64,000 nt of DNA from positions 124,001 to 188,000 of the forward strand of contig JADKAW010000004.1 in the NCBI GenBank assembly GCA_016719055.1, in the 5' to 3' direction. The DNA comes from Candidatus Rhodoferax mariagerensis (lineage in GTDB: Bacteria; Pseudomonadota; Gammaproteobacteria; Burkholderiales; Burkholderiaceae_C). How positions within the stretch are numbered: position 1 is the first letter of the stretch; the number at the start of each line of letters is the position of its first letter. The notes beneath the pieces were generated by a model. It made no database searches. It was not told where the DNA came from and saw only the letters and a list, made by a program, of their open reading frames with translations. A program made the translations under genes and the position numbers. Shown one piece after another: positions 16,027 to 24,530 of the stretch.

Positions 16027-17244
16027 ATGAACTTCATGTGGCTGAAATTTGCCATGCAAAACACCTTGCGCAACCGCCGCCGTTCGTTGGTGACGGTGTC
16101 GATTGCCGCGCTGGGCACGGCCGGCATCCTGCTGGCGGGTGGTTTTGCCTTGTACACCTACCAGAGTCTGGCCGAGGCAGCGGCGCGCGATTCGGGCCAT
16201 CTGGTGCTGGGCAAACCTGACCAGTTTGTGAAAGACGAGGAAACCCCGCTACAGCACGGCCTGGACAACGCCACCGAACTGCGTCAGCAATTGCTGGCAG
16301 ACCCGCAGGTGCGCAGCGTGCTGCCGCGCATCGAGTTCAGCGGGCTGATCAGCAATGGCGACAAGTCGATGGTGATGATTGGTCTGGGGGTGGAGCCTGA
16401 TGCCGAGTTTTCGGTCAAAGGCCCGTTTTTGACCATCACCCAGGGCCAGGTGCTGGGCAGTGCAAGCCAAGAGCCCGAGGTGATGTTGGGTGACGCACTG
16501 GCACGCAACCTCAAAGCCCGGCCGGGCGGCAGCTTGACCCTGCTGGCCAGCACCACCGAAGGGGCCCTGAACGCCATTGATGTGCGGGTCAAGGGCATTT
16601 TTTCGAGCGGTGTGCCAGAGATGGACAAACGCCTGCTGTACACCGACATGGCCACCGCGCAGCGCTTGCTGTCCACGCAAAAAGTCAGCACGCTGGGCGT
16701 GTTTCTGGGACGCATGGAACACACGCAGCCGGTTCAGGCACGCCTGGCTGCCACACACCCGGCGCTGACAGTGCAGACCTGGGAGGACCAGGCCTTTTTT
16801 TACAAGGCGGTGCGCGATCTGTACAACCGGATTTTTGGCGCGCTGGGTCTGATCATTGGCGTGATTGTGGTGTTTGTGGTGACCAATGCCATGTCGATGG
16901 CGATCATTGAGCGCACCCGCGAAATCGGTACGCTGCGCGCGCTGGGCACTCTGCCGGGCCAACTGCTGCGCACGCTGTCGCTCGAAGGCATGGTGCTCGG
17001 TGGTGTGGGTGCTGTGCTCGGGGCCACACTGGCGTTGGCCGTGTCGCTTTTCTTGTACATCGTGCCGATTGACATGCCGCCACCCCCCGGGCGATCGGTG
17101 GGCTACCCGCTCAACATCACGATTGACCCGCTGATGTACCTGGCAACGGTGGCCGCCATGGTGCTGCTGACCATGGCCGCATCGGCCTGGGTGGCGCGCA
17201 AGACCGTGCGCATGCCGGTGGTGGAGGCGCTAAGCCACACCTGA
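16027..17244 (+). CDS. ABC transporter permease, FtsX/MacB fold
   Basis: A 405-residue inner-membrane protein starting MNFMWLKFAMQNTLRNRRRS. One transmembrane helix lies near residues 20-45, a large periplasmic (MacB_PCD-like) domain follows, then three C-terminal helices (LIIGVIVVFVVTNAMSMAI; MVLGGVGAVLGATLALAVSL; MYLATVAAMVLLTMAA). The coupling segment IIERTREIGTLRALGTLPGQLLR is typical of LolC/E and MacB. The ORF can be extended to 15940 only through repeat sequence, so 16027 is chosen. Confidence 0.92.
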   Translation: MNFMWLKFAMQNTLRNRRRSLVTVSIAALGTAGILLAGGFALYTYQSLAEAAARDSGHLVLGKPDQFVKDEETPLQHGLDNATELRQQLLADPQVRSVLPRIEFSGLISNGDKSMVMIGLGVEPDAEFSVKGPFLTITQGQVLGSASQEPEVMLGDALARNLKARPGGSLTLLASTTEGALNAIDVRVKGIFSSGVPEMDKRLLYTDMATAQRLLSTQKVSTLGVFLGRMEHTQPVQARLAATHPALTVQTWEDQAFFYKAVRDLYNRIFGALGLIIGVIVVFVVTNAMSMAIIERTREIGTLRALGTLPGQLLRTLSLEGMVLGGVGAVLGATLALAVSLFLYIVPIDMPPPPGRSVGYPLNITIDPLMYLATVAAMVLLTMAASAWVARKTVRMPVVEALSHT

Positions 17245-17283
17245 AGCACTGACTAAGCCCCACCTGAGGCACACCAACGCTGA

Positions 17284-17352
17284 ATGGATAGCTATCTATT
17301 CAATAGTGGCTTGCGCCTATCCGATAAGGGCTGGTGGCTTATTTCTTATCAA
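17284..17352 (-). repeat. Dispersed repeat copy before the LolA-like gene
   Basis: GATAGCTATCTATTCAATAG followed by TGGCTTGCGCCTATCCGATAAGGGCTGGTGGC, one of the best-preserved copies. It lies between the permease and the LolA-like gene and gives a false 29-residue N-terminal extension to that gene's frame. Confidence 0.7.
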
Positions 17353-17370
17353 TTAACTGAGAACAACCCT

Positions 17371-18183
17371 ATGAACCCGATGTCCATCTTGCGATCCACC
17401 CTGAGCCTGGCAGCGCTGCTGGCCTGCTCGGCCCAGGCCCAGGACGTGAGCACCTTGCTCAAAGCTGCAGACAAATTTCGCATGAGCGCCGACAACCTGC
17501 AGGTCGACACCCAGGTCAGTGTGCTCAACGCCGATGGCAGCGCCGACCGCGAGCGCCGCTACAAGGTGTTTGCCCAAGCCGGTCGGCAGTCGCTGGTAAT
17601 CATGCAAAGCCCGTCCGAGAAGGGGCAAAAGGTGCTGATGCTGGGCGACGACTTCTGGCTGCTGATGCCCGAGAGCCAGCGCCCGCTGCGCATCACGCCA
17701 ATGCAAAAGCTGCTGGGTGATGCCTCTACCGGCGACATTGCCACGCTGAGCTGGGCCGATGACTACAGCGGCCAACTGATCGGCGAAGAGCGCTGCACTG
17801 TCACTGCGACTGCTGCGGCCCCTGCAAGCACCGCTGCGGCCAACAGCGCCCGTGCCGACCTGCCACAGCAGCCCTGCCTGCACCTGAGCCTGAATGCCAC
17901 CCGCAAGGGCGTGACCTACCAGCGCATTGAGCTGTGGCTGGGCAAAACCCGGCACCAGCCGCTCAAGGCCGACCTGTATGTGCTGTCGGACAAATTGGCC
18001 AAGCAGGCCACCTTTATCTTTGATCAGGCAGCGGCACCCACCATGGTGACCGAGATGGTTCTGACCGACCAGGTCAGCAACCACAAGACTACCCATGTGC
18101 GTTACCTCAACCGCAAGGAACGCCAGGTGCCCAAGGAATGGCTCAACCCGATGTTTCTGGTGCGCAACCCACCGCTCGACTGA
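17371..18183 (+). CDS. LolA-like outer-membrane lipoprotein-sorting protein
   Basis: A 270-residue exported protein (signal peptide SILRSTLSLAALLACSAQAQD). The sequence FRMSADNLQVDTQVSVLNADG...RERRYKVFAQAGRQSLVIMQSPSEKGQKVLMLGDDFWLLMPESQRPLRITPMQKLLGDASTGDIA is the LolA-like domain of 'outer membrane lipoprotein-sorting protein' (PF17131). It would carry a lipidated or hydrophobic cargo across the periplasm for the adjacent ABC permease. A 16-residue Ala-rich insertion (TATAAAPASTAAANS) lies in the middle. Confidence 0.85.
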   Translation: MNPMSILRSTLSLAALLACSAQAQDVSTLLKAADKFRMSADNLQVDTQVSVLNADGSADRERRYKVFAQAGRQSLVIMQSPSEKGQKVLMLGDDFWLLMPESQRPLRITPMQKLLGDASTGDIATLSWADDYSGQLIGEERCTVTATAAAPASTAAANSARADLPQQPCLHLSLNATRKGVTYQRIELWLGKTRHQPLKADLYVLSDKLAKQATFIFDQAAAPTMVTEMVLTDQVSNHKTTHVRYLNRKERQVPKEWLNPMFLVRNPPLD

Positions 18184-18187
18184 GGCC

Positions 18188-19480
18188 ATGAAAACGCTTG
18201 CACAACTGGCTTTGGGCCTGCTGTGGGCCGGTGCAGCGCTGACCCAGCCAGCGCCGCCACCGGAACCCGACCAGGAGCCCGCTCAGATCATCGCGCCGAT
18301 ATGGCCGGGTTTGCCAATCAGCGGCTCGCTGCGCCTGCAGTTGGACCAGTACTCTGCCAACGCCAGTGGCCCGCTGCAGTTGGCCAACCGCTTGCAAAGC
18401 GGCCTGCTGCCCACATCCGAGCGGGCTGCCACGCTGCAAGCCGAGTTGCGCAGCAGCGCACGCTACTGGAACGCCACCGCAACCCTGCAGCAGCAAGTCG
18501 ATGAAGGGCAGGGGGGCGCAAGCCGGGCCTGGTTCAATGAATTGGCCGCCACACACGAGGCGGCCGGCTGGCAGCTTAGCGCCGGCAAGAAGATCGTCGC
18601 CTGGGATGTGGCCTATGCCTTTCGGCCCAATGATGTGGTGCAGCAGGAGGAACGTCGCACCCTGGTCAGCACCACCGCAGAAGGCCGTCCGCTGCTGATG
18701 GCCGAGCACTTTGATGCGGATACCGCCTGGAGCCTGGTCTGGGTCAATCCAACCCAAAGCAGCGTTACCCTGGGTGCCAAAGAGCCAGCGCTGGCCGCCA
18801 GGGTGTACCAGCGCGCGGGTGCCGTGGACTGGCACGGCTTTGCCCGCTATGGCGCGCACACCGGCAGCAGCCTGGGGCTGGCGGGGGCCTGGGTGGCCAG
18901 CGACGCGCTGGAGTTGCATGCGTCGGTGCGTGCCATGCGCGCAGCCGACAGCAAGACACTTGATCCGGGTTTGTCCGGGTTAGCCCAGAGCACGCCCTGG
19001 CAGTGGGTCAACACCGGTGCGGCCACACAGGCGCTGCTGGGTGGCACCTGGACGCATCAAAGCCAGTTCAGCGTGCTGGCTGAAGCCTGGTGGGACGGCA
19101 CGGCGCCCTCTGACGCGCAGTGGCGCAACTGGTTTGCCCGCAACCAGGCGCTGTCAGACCTGGCAGCCATGGGCGCACCAGCGAGCGCTGTGGCTGGCAA
19201 CCTGGCCTGGCAGGCAGAAGCGTTGAGCACGACCGGCAGCCTGCGGCGCAGCAATGTTTACCTGCGCCTGAGCTGGGAGCACGAGAACTGGCAACCCTCG
19301 CTCGACCTGCTGTACCACCCGGCTGATGGCGGGCGGCTGTGGACGGCAGCGTTGCTGTACAAGGGGGATAGGGTGAGGCTGCAGGGTGGCTTTCGTATCA
19401 GCACGGGTGCGGCAGATGCGGTGCTGGGCCAGTTGCCGGTTGCCAGACAGGCGTATCTGAGCGGGACCTGGACATTTTGA
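18188..19480 (+). CDS. Outer-membrane beta-barrel-like protein of the ABC export operon
   Basis: A 430-residue protein with signal peptide (KTLAQLALGLLWAGAALTQP). The body alternates polar and apolar residues and ends in the strand QAYLSGTWTF, with the terminal phenylalanine expected of an outer-membrane barrel. It starts five bases after the LolA-like gene. By position it is the outer-membrane partner of the ABC/LolA-like set. Similar proteins accompany MacB-like operons; a DUF1302-type porin is another possibility. Confidence 0.7.
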   Translation: MKTLAQLALGLLWAGAALTQPAPPPEPDQEPAQIIAPIWPGLPISGSLRLQLDQYSANASGPLQLANRLQSGLLPTSERAATLQAELRSSARYWNATATLQQQVDEGQGGASRAWFNELAATHEAAGWQLSAGKKIVAWDVAYAFRPNDVVQQEERRTLVSTTAEGRPLLMAEHFDADTAWSLVWVNPTQSSVTLGAKEPALAARVYQRAGAVDWHGFARYGAHTGSSLGLAGAWVASDALELHASVRAMRAADSKTLDPGLSGLAQSTPWQWVNTGAATQALLGGTWTHQSQFSVLAEAWWDGTAPSDAQWRNWFARNQALSDLAAMGAPASAVAGNLAWQAEALSTTGSLRRSNVYLRLSWEHENWQPSLDLLYHPADGGRLWTAALLYKGDRVRLQGGFRISTGAADAVLGQLPVARQAYLSGTWTF

Positions 19481-19507
19481 GCTGCGATGGTGGCTGGGAG
19501 CGACGCA

Positions 19508-19580
19508 AAATATATGTAAAAGTGGCTCTGGCCCCTGTCCTGATTGCGCTGCCAGCTATCAATTCAAGAGTTATCAAAAA
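19508..19580 (+). repeat. Dispersed repeat copy at the edge of the defence island
   Basis: AGTGGCTCTGGCCCCTGTCC, then GCGCTGCCAGCTATCAATTCAAGAG. It resembles the copy at 30135. It stands just before the IS91-family remnant. Confidence 0.65.
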
Positions 19581-19593
19581 CCTTTCGCTGAAG

Positions 19594-19836
19594 CTTCTGT
19601 ACCGCACCGTCAACGAGAATTTTGCGGCCTGGCTTGAGTTGGCCAGTGTCGATCAGTTTGGCGGCCAGGGCGACCACCGTACACCCAGTGCCTCATTCCG
19701 CCAGGCTATTCGCAAACATCACGAATGTGGCATCTGTGCGCACGGCTTTGCCAGAGCCCGCAGTGATGACTGCGGGCATGAATGCTTTGTCGCCTTCTCC
19801 CGCAAATGCTGGGTATTTGTGAGTTGCAACCGGGCG
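19594..19836 (+). mobile_element. IS91-family transposase remnant
   Basis: The frame reads RTVNENFAAWLELASVDQ..., then a degraded zinc-binding start of IS91/ISCR transposases: HECGICAHGFARARSDDCGHECFVAFSRK, where intact copies have C..CG.....CDDCG....FSCK...CPSC. Only about 80 of roughly 400 residues remain. There is no catalytic domain. It marks the left side of the region rich in defence-gene debris and suggests rolling-circle insertion there. After it, 19837-20139 shows no recognisable gene; it may hold the dndC promoter. Confidence 0.75.
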
Positions 19837-20139
19837 CAGGAGCGTCCGAAGCTGATTTGCGTCAGGCAGTCGTTACGCTTGGTCAACATCCAAAGGAAAG
19901 CAGGCGTGGAGTTGAGATTCCTGCCAAATGCCGTGATCCGTCCAACTCTGGCCAAAGTCGCTCGATGCTATTATTAGTTTCCGAAAATCGGGAGTACGAG
20001 AGAATTAGCTGGCTACAGTTCGCTTTTACCGCTGAGCTTCAGCGTATTTTTACATTCTCCAATCCAACGAAATCGTACATGCTGATAGCCCCGACCATTA
20101 TGTCCATCCTTCAAGCAGAAGCCGCACCAGCGGAAAACG

Positions 20140-21252
20140 ATGAGCCTATGGGACGATGTAGTTGCATCAGTTCGTGCTGAGTACCTGTCTGAGGTCCAAG
20201 ATTATCCGTGGATCATAGGTTTCTCTGGCGGTAAAGATTCAACTGTCGTAGCGCAAGCAGTATTTGATGCACTGCTTCAAGTTGCACCTTCACGACGTAA
20301 GCGGCATGTCCACGTTGTTTCGAACGACACGCAAGTCGAAAGCCCTCTCGTTGTCGCGCATCTCGTCAAGGTACAGAGGGCGTTGAGGGAAATGGCCGAG
20401 AACCTCCGTCTGCCAGTGACAGTTGCAACAACTCGACCTGCTGCCGACAAAACTTTCTGGACACTTCTTGTTGGCAAAGGTTATCCCAGCCCAAATCAGA
20501 CCATGCGCTGGTGCACAGACCGACTAAAGATCCAGCCAACGAGTCGTTATATCCTCGACAACGTCTCTGTATATGGCGCCGCAATTGTTGTGTTGGGTGT
20601 CAGGCTTGACGAAAGTGAAAGCCGTCGCAACTCAATTAACAAGTTCCAAAATCTTGCTGATTCGAACCTGACTCCGCACTCAGAGTTGCCCGGTGCCTTC
20701 ATTTACCGCCCTATCGTTCATCTCACAATCGACGATGTATGGGAAGTTCTCGGTGAACGCGAGCCCCCTTGGGGAGGCACGCATCGCGACCTTATACAGT
20801 TGTATCGGGATGCTGATGGCGGAGAGTGCCCTGTGGTCCTGAGCAAGGATGAAGCAGCCGGTTGCGGCACAGCCAATAGCCGTTTCGGCTGTTGGACTTG
20901 CACGGTGGTCGAGAAAGACAAGAGCCTTCAAGGGTTTGTGGACACGGGCAAACATCACTTTGCTGCGCTTATCGATTTCCGTCAATGGCTGAAAGACATT
21001 CGCAACGATCCCCGCTACCGGTCGGTTGAGCGACGAAACGGAGAAATTCGCTTCAATCCACGCGGAGAGCAGATTCAGCATGTGCCAGGACCGTTCACAA
21101 TTCAGGCCCGAAAGATGATCCTGGATAAATTGCTGGAAACCCAGCGTACATACGGGGACACGCTGATTTCTGTCGATGAAATTGAGCGGATTCACGCAAT
21201 CTGGGCTGAAGAGATCAGCCGACCAGTCAAACAACGAGGGGGAGAGAAATGA
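20140..21252 (+). CDS. dndC: DndC-like phosphoadenosine-phosphosulfate-reductase-family protein
   Basis: A 370-residue protein with the ATP-pyrophosphatase loop SGGKDST at residues 29-35 and cysteines C125, C230, C242, C251 and C254 (RWCTDRLK, GGECP, AGCG, FGCWTC), positioned like those that hold the 4Fe-4S cluster of DndC. DndC adenylates the DNA backbone target before sulfur insertion in phosphorothioate modification. It is shorter than many DndC proteins (about 400-530). It overlaps the next small gene by four bases. No DndA or DndB is seen, and DndD is cut short, so modification is doubtful. Confidence 0.8.
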   Translation: MSLWDDVVASVRAEYLSEVQDYPWIIGFSGGKDSTVVAQAVFDALLQVAPSRRKRHVHVVSNDTQVESPLVVAHLVKVQRALREMAENLRLPVTVATTRPAADKTFWTLLVGKGYPSPNQTMRWCTDRLKIQPTSRYILDNVSVYGAAIVVLGVRLDESESRRNSINKFQNLADSNLTPHSELPGAFIYRPIVHLTIDDVWEVLGEREPPWGGTHRDLIQLYRDADGGECPVVLSKDEAAGCGTANSRFGCWTCTVVEKDKSLQGFVDTGKHHFAALIDFRQWLKDIRNDPRYRSVERRNGEIRFNPRGEQIQHVPGPFTIQARKMILDKLLETQRTYGDTLISVDEIERIHAIWAEEISRPVKQRGGEK

Positions 21253-21449
21253 GTGATGTTTTCCTTGGCGACCTACCTTTGTGGGCGGATCCAACTGCCC
21301 GAGCAGTACTTGAACAACTTTGCGTTAAGCACGATGTCCCAATGGATGTACTTGAGGACTTGGTGGGAATACAGCGCGAGCGATCTGGTGAAGAGCGAGC
21401 ACGCAACGTGTATCCCCGCATTGAAGAAACTCTTAGCCGCATGGACTGA
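21249..21449 (+). CDS. Small protein of the Dnd-like cluster
   Basis: A 66-residue acidic protein, MSDVFLGDLPLWADPTARAVLEQ..., ending RIEETLSRMD. Its start overlaps the dndC stop (ATGA) and it ends 14 bases before dndD, so it belongs to the same operon. It sits where dndE or a modification-associated small protein would be in related clusters, but I see no clear DndE pattern. Function unknown. Confidence 0.65.
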   Translation: MSDVFLGDLPLWADPTARAVLEQLCVKHDVPMDVLEDLVGIQRERSGEERARNVYPRIEETLSRMD

Positions 21450-21463
21450 AAGAACGAAACGCC

Positions 21464-23065
21464 ATGTGGATTGCAAAGATAGAGCTATTCAATTTCAAGA
21501 GTTATCAGCACCAAACATTTGATTTCCCGCAGCCACGCGACGGCAGGAATATTGTTCTGATAGGTGGCATGAACGGGTTCGGGAAAACGTCGGTCCTGGA
21601 GGCCCTTTATCTTGGGCTGTACGGCAAAGAGGCTGTCGAGCATCTTGGTCGCGCTGGATTGAAAGACGACGTGGGATATCGGAAGTTTGTCGAGCGCGCT
21701 TTGCATGGCACGGCAATACGAACCGGTCGGGACTCAATGTGGGTCAAGATCCAAATTAATCAGTCGAAGGCCGAGGGCTTTGAAGTCACTAGAAAATGGT
21801 TCTTTAGCAGATCAGGCGACTGGACGGGCGAGGACGAGGTCGTAATCTATGAAGTTCGTGACGGAATTCGTGGGCGGGCGCTTGCCTCGGATCGCCTGCC
21901 GGAGTTGCTGGATCAGCGGTTCATCCCTGCGCATGTTGCGCCTTTCTTTTTCTTTGACGGTGAAGAGGTTAAGAAGCTCGCCGACCAGAGCCGTGGTGAC
22001 CAAATTCGAACCGGTATTGAGGGCTTGCTGGGCGTCGTCATTCTTCGGAAGCTAAAGAAGCGTCTTGAGGAATTCCAAGCCAATCGTTCGACCGGTATCG
22101 CAGTAATGGATGAGCAGAAGCACCGCGAGTTGTTTGAAACCTTGACGCACCACGAGCGCGAGTACGAGGAAGCAGATCGTAAGCAACACGCCCTTGATGA
22201 GGCAGTGAAGAGTTTGCAAGCGCTGCGCACTGACCTCACGAACCGTATGATGCAACTGGGTGCGGGTGCAGGCGACGTGGCGAGCGTGTCTGATGTGGTT
22301 AAACAGCAGGCGGATGCCGAAACCGAGCTCAAAATCACCGAGGACGCTTTGGATGACCTTGTCGCCAGCAAATTGCCTTTCCACCTTGTGGCCCGTGACC
22401 TCATGGAGGGATTGTCTAAACAGGTTAAGGAGGAAATCGCTCGCGATAGCTGGGATGCCCGCAAGAGGAGTCTCGAACCAGAGAAGGCGAAATTCATCGG
22501 AACGTTTTATGCGACAACCGAGCCGCCGTTGTCGCCAAAACTGACTGCTGAGCAAGAAGTAGCGTTGCAGGGCCGCCTAAACGCCGCGTGGGAAAGCCTG
22601 TTTTATCCGATGCCGGAGGGCTGTGCCGAGGTTGTGGTACACGAGTATCTCGGACCAAAGCGAGTTACGCTACTGCAGGCGATGAACGGATTGCGGATCG
22701 GGGCACAGGATGTGCTTGGCTTGGTGGCTAAGCGCGAAGCCTTGCAAAAGAAGATTCGTGAACTGGTCAATCGCTACACCAAAATCGAAGGTGTCGACCG
22801 AGATGGTTCTCTAGCTAGGCTAAATGGGGAGCTGACTGCGGTGAATGCGACGCTCGATCAGCGTCAAAGGGAATTAGGTGATTTAGAGCGGCAAATGTCA
22901 GGGCTTAAAGGCACTGTCGATCAGGAGCGTGCACTATATGCTCGCGAGCATGAGAGGTTCGTCCATGCGAATCCGGTTAAGTCGATGGTCGGACGTGCTG
23001 AGCGCGTCTGCAGCCTCATTAACGAATTAATCCCCCAACTCTATGCGCTTAAGGTAGAGCAGCTA
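21464..23065 (+). pseudogene. dndD: DndD-like SMC-type ATPase, truncated
   Basis: The N-terminus is typical of DndD: MWIAKIELFNFKSYQHQTFDF, Walker A GGMNGFGKTSVLEAL (residues 34-48), HVAPFFFFDGEEVKKLAD and GIEGLLGVVILRKLKKRL, then long coiled coil (residues 200-520). The family normally ends near 650-700 residues with the ABC signature and Walker B half. Here homology stops at about 23065, where the sequence runs into the antisense end of an AlbA_2 gene. The open frame continues to 23143 through foreign sequence. Without the second half of the ATPase site it should be inactive. Confidence 0.8.
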
Positions 23066-23449
23066 CCCTCCCGGGCTTCTGTGAATAAACAGGCTACGGG
23101 AAACTTCAACCTTGATCACTGGCAGCATTTCCCCTGTAGTTGAGGGCAGACGCAAACGTTCGATGACTGGTGTCAAGGACGGTGTCACGCTGGAGATGCA
23201 AAGCTCGCGAATGAAGTCCTCCAAGGCGTCGAGCCGGTCAAGATCGACGCCCAATACTTCCCGATGGTCATCTACGCCCAGCACGCACACACCACCGCGG
23301 CTATTGGCAAATGCGGCCAACTCATTGGCCAGTGAGTCCCGATGTGGATCGGTGACCCGGTGGCCAGCAAAACGCACTTCCTTAAGTTCAAGAAAAGTGT
23401 CTTCGCCCAAGCGAATTTTCTCTATCAGGTCAGCAGGGTTGTCGAACAT
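23066..23449 (-). pseudogene. AlbA_2 (Schlafen-like DNA-binding) protein, C-terminally truncated
   Basis: The start is intact (MFDNPADLIEKIRLGEDTFLELKEVRF), followed by RDSLANELAAFANSRGGVCVLGVDD, the AlbA_2 core. The frame stops after SLFIHRSPGG, where full proteins continue with YFRRIGSSKR and a RecG-like C-terminal domain of some 200-300 residues. The cut coincides with the end of DndD homology on the other strand, so one deletion or rearrangement fused the two. It overlaps nothing else and starts two bases after the stop of the TrlF-like remnant. Confidence 0.75.
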
Positions 23450-23451
23450 GG

Positions 23452-23838
23452 TTAATTCTTTCTTCCCAGGCGTAGGTAGCGTCGCTCAAAGGCATCTTTG
23501 CCACCTTCCATGATTTTGCAAATTTCGTCGCGCATATCAGTGTTTTGCAATGAGCCAGATTTACTGACAAAACACTGATGTTTGAAGTCAAGCGCGTAAA
23601 TCATTTCCGCGTCACCATTGACGACGATGTTGGGGTTATGGGTCACGATGATGAGCTGGCGGCGCTGCTTGTTGGCACGAATTTGCTGCACTACCAGATC
23701 GTAGATCAAGTGGTTATCCAAATCATCCTCGGGTTGGTCAAGTACCAAAGGCTCACTGCCGTGGGCCAGTAAAAACGCCAGCATGGCCGCAGCCCGCTGG
23801 CCAGCAGAAGCTTGCCCAATAGACTGAAAATCTTGACC
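23452..23838 (-). pseudogene. TrlF-like AAA ATPase, C-terminal remnant
   Basis: From about 23838 the minus strand reads FQSIGQASAGQRAAAMLAFLLAHG, then LVLDQPEDDLDNHLIYDLVVQQI and LIIVTHNPNIVVNGDAE, and ends GGKDAFERRYLRLGRKN. This is the ABC-like signature, Walker B and H-loop end of a TrlF/SMC-like ATPase used in defence loci. All of the N-terminal half is missing. At its upstream edge it is fused directly to an HsdS-like piece in another frame. Confidence 0.75.
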
Positions 23839-24020
23839 GTCACCAGTGTCTGCTCGGCTTCGATCTCGGCGACGATGGCACGTTGGGTGGCCAGGTCGGG
23901 GAGGGGGATTTTGACTGTTCGGATCAGTTGGGCGTTGAGGTTACTTTGGTTGCTGCCGCGTGACTCACTCATGGCGCGCAGTTCCCACTGCTCGTCCTGA
24001 ATTTGAGCGGTGATCTACCG
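23839..24020 (-). pseudogene. HsdS-like C-terminal remnant
   Basis: The frame ITAQIQDEQWELRAMSESRGSNQSNLNAQLI, then RTVKIPLPDLATQRAIVAEIEAEQ is the typical end of a type I specificity (or HsdM-S) subunit: 'LN...I....IPLP.L..Q..IV..IE'. It is cut on both sides. Confidence 0.65.
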
Positions 24021-24277
24021 GGTCGGCTTTGACTCGGACTTCAAACTCCTCGAAGAACGTGCGATCCACCCTCATACCCTGGAAGCCGACTTATTGCTCG
24101 ACCCGACTGGATGTGACATCAAAATTGTGGTCCAGCGCATCCACTTGCGCTTGGATGAGTTTGACGTTGGGCACCAGCGTGATGTTGGGTTTGCCCGCAG
24201 GAGTAACAAAAAAACAGCCAGGCAGCGACTTCAAGCAGTAGGTTGATCTTGATGCGGGCCTGAGCTTCTTTGGGCAT
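24015..24277 (-). pseudogene. hsdR: HsdR remnants (N-terminal and an internal piece)
   Basis: From ATG 24277 the strand reads MPKEAQARIKINLLLEVAAWLFF, and after one extra T in a run of seven T, VTPAGKPNITLVPNVKLIQAQVDALDHNFDVTSS, the usual start of HsdR before its nuclease domain. It stops at 24091. The next 75 bases encode MRVDRTFFEEFEVRVKADP, which looks like an internal HsdR piece. Both are fragments of a type I restriction subunit. Confidence 0.6.
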
Positions 24278-24465
24278 GAAACCATTCTAGGCGGGCAAGC
24301 GGCTGGGTCAGACCAGGATTCACAGGCCATTGTCCAGTGCCAGACGACAGAATATGTCGGCCCGGGTGGCCGGCGACGCGCGGGAGCTGCACGTATCCGA
24401 GCGTGGTGCTGACGGCAAGACATTCCATTCGCTGCCGGACGGCAGGTGTTCTTTCAACTGGGATT
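24278..24465. other. Gap between defence debris and phytochrome gene
   Basis: No gene is recognised. The plus-strand frame from 24330 is open but shows no family pattern and is probably chance or further debris. Confidence 0.4.
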
Positions 24466-24469
24466 TCGA

Positions 24470-24530
24470 GTCAAATCGGCCTCCAGCCCCCGTGGAATAT
24501 CCGCCAGCTGCTATCAAATCAGTAGTTAAT
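24470..24530 (+). repeat. Dispersed repeat copy at the 3' end of the phytochrome gene
   Basis: GAGTCAAATCGGCCTCCAGC, then CCCCGTGGAATATCCGCCAGCTGCTATCAAATCAGTAG. It is close to what I take as the family consensus. It ends at the phytochrome stop codon. Confidence 0.7.

Noticed and set aside
19837..20139. DndB or other dnd gene upstream of dndC
   Set aside because: Translation of both strands showed no DndB pattern; the open frame at 19782-20180 does not look like a protein family.
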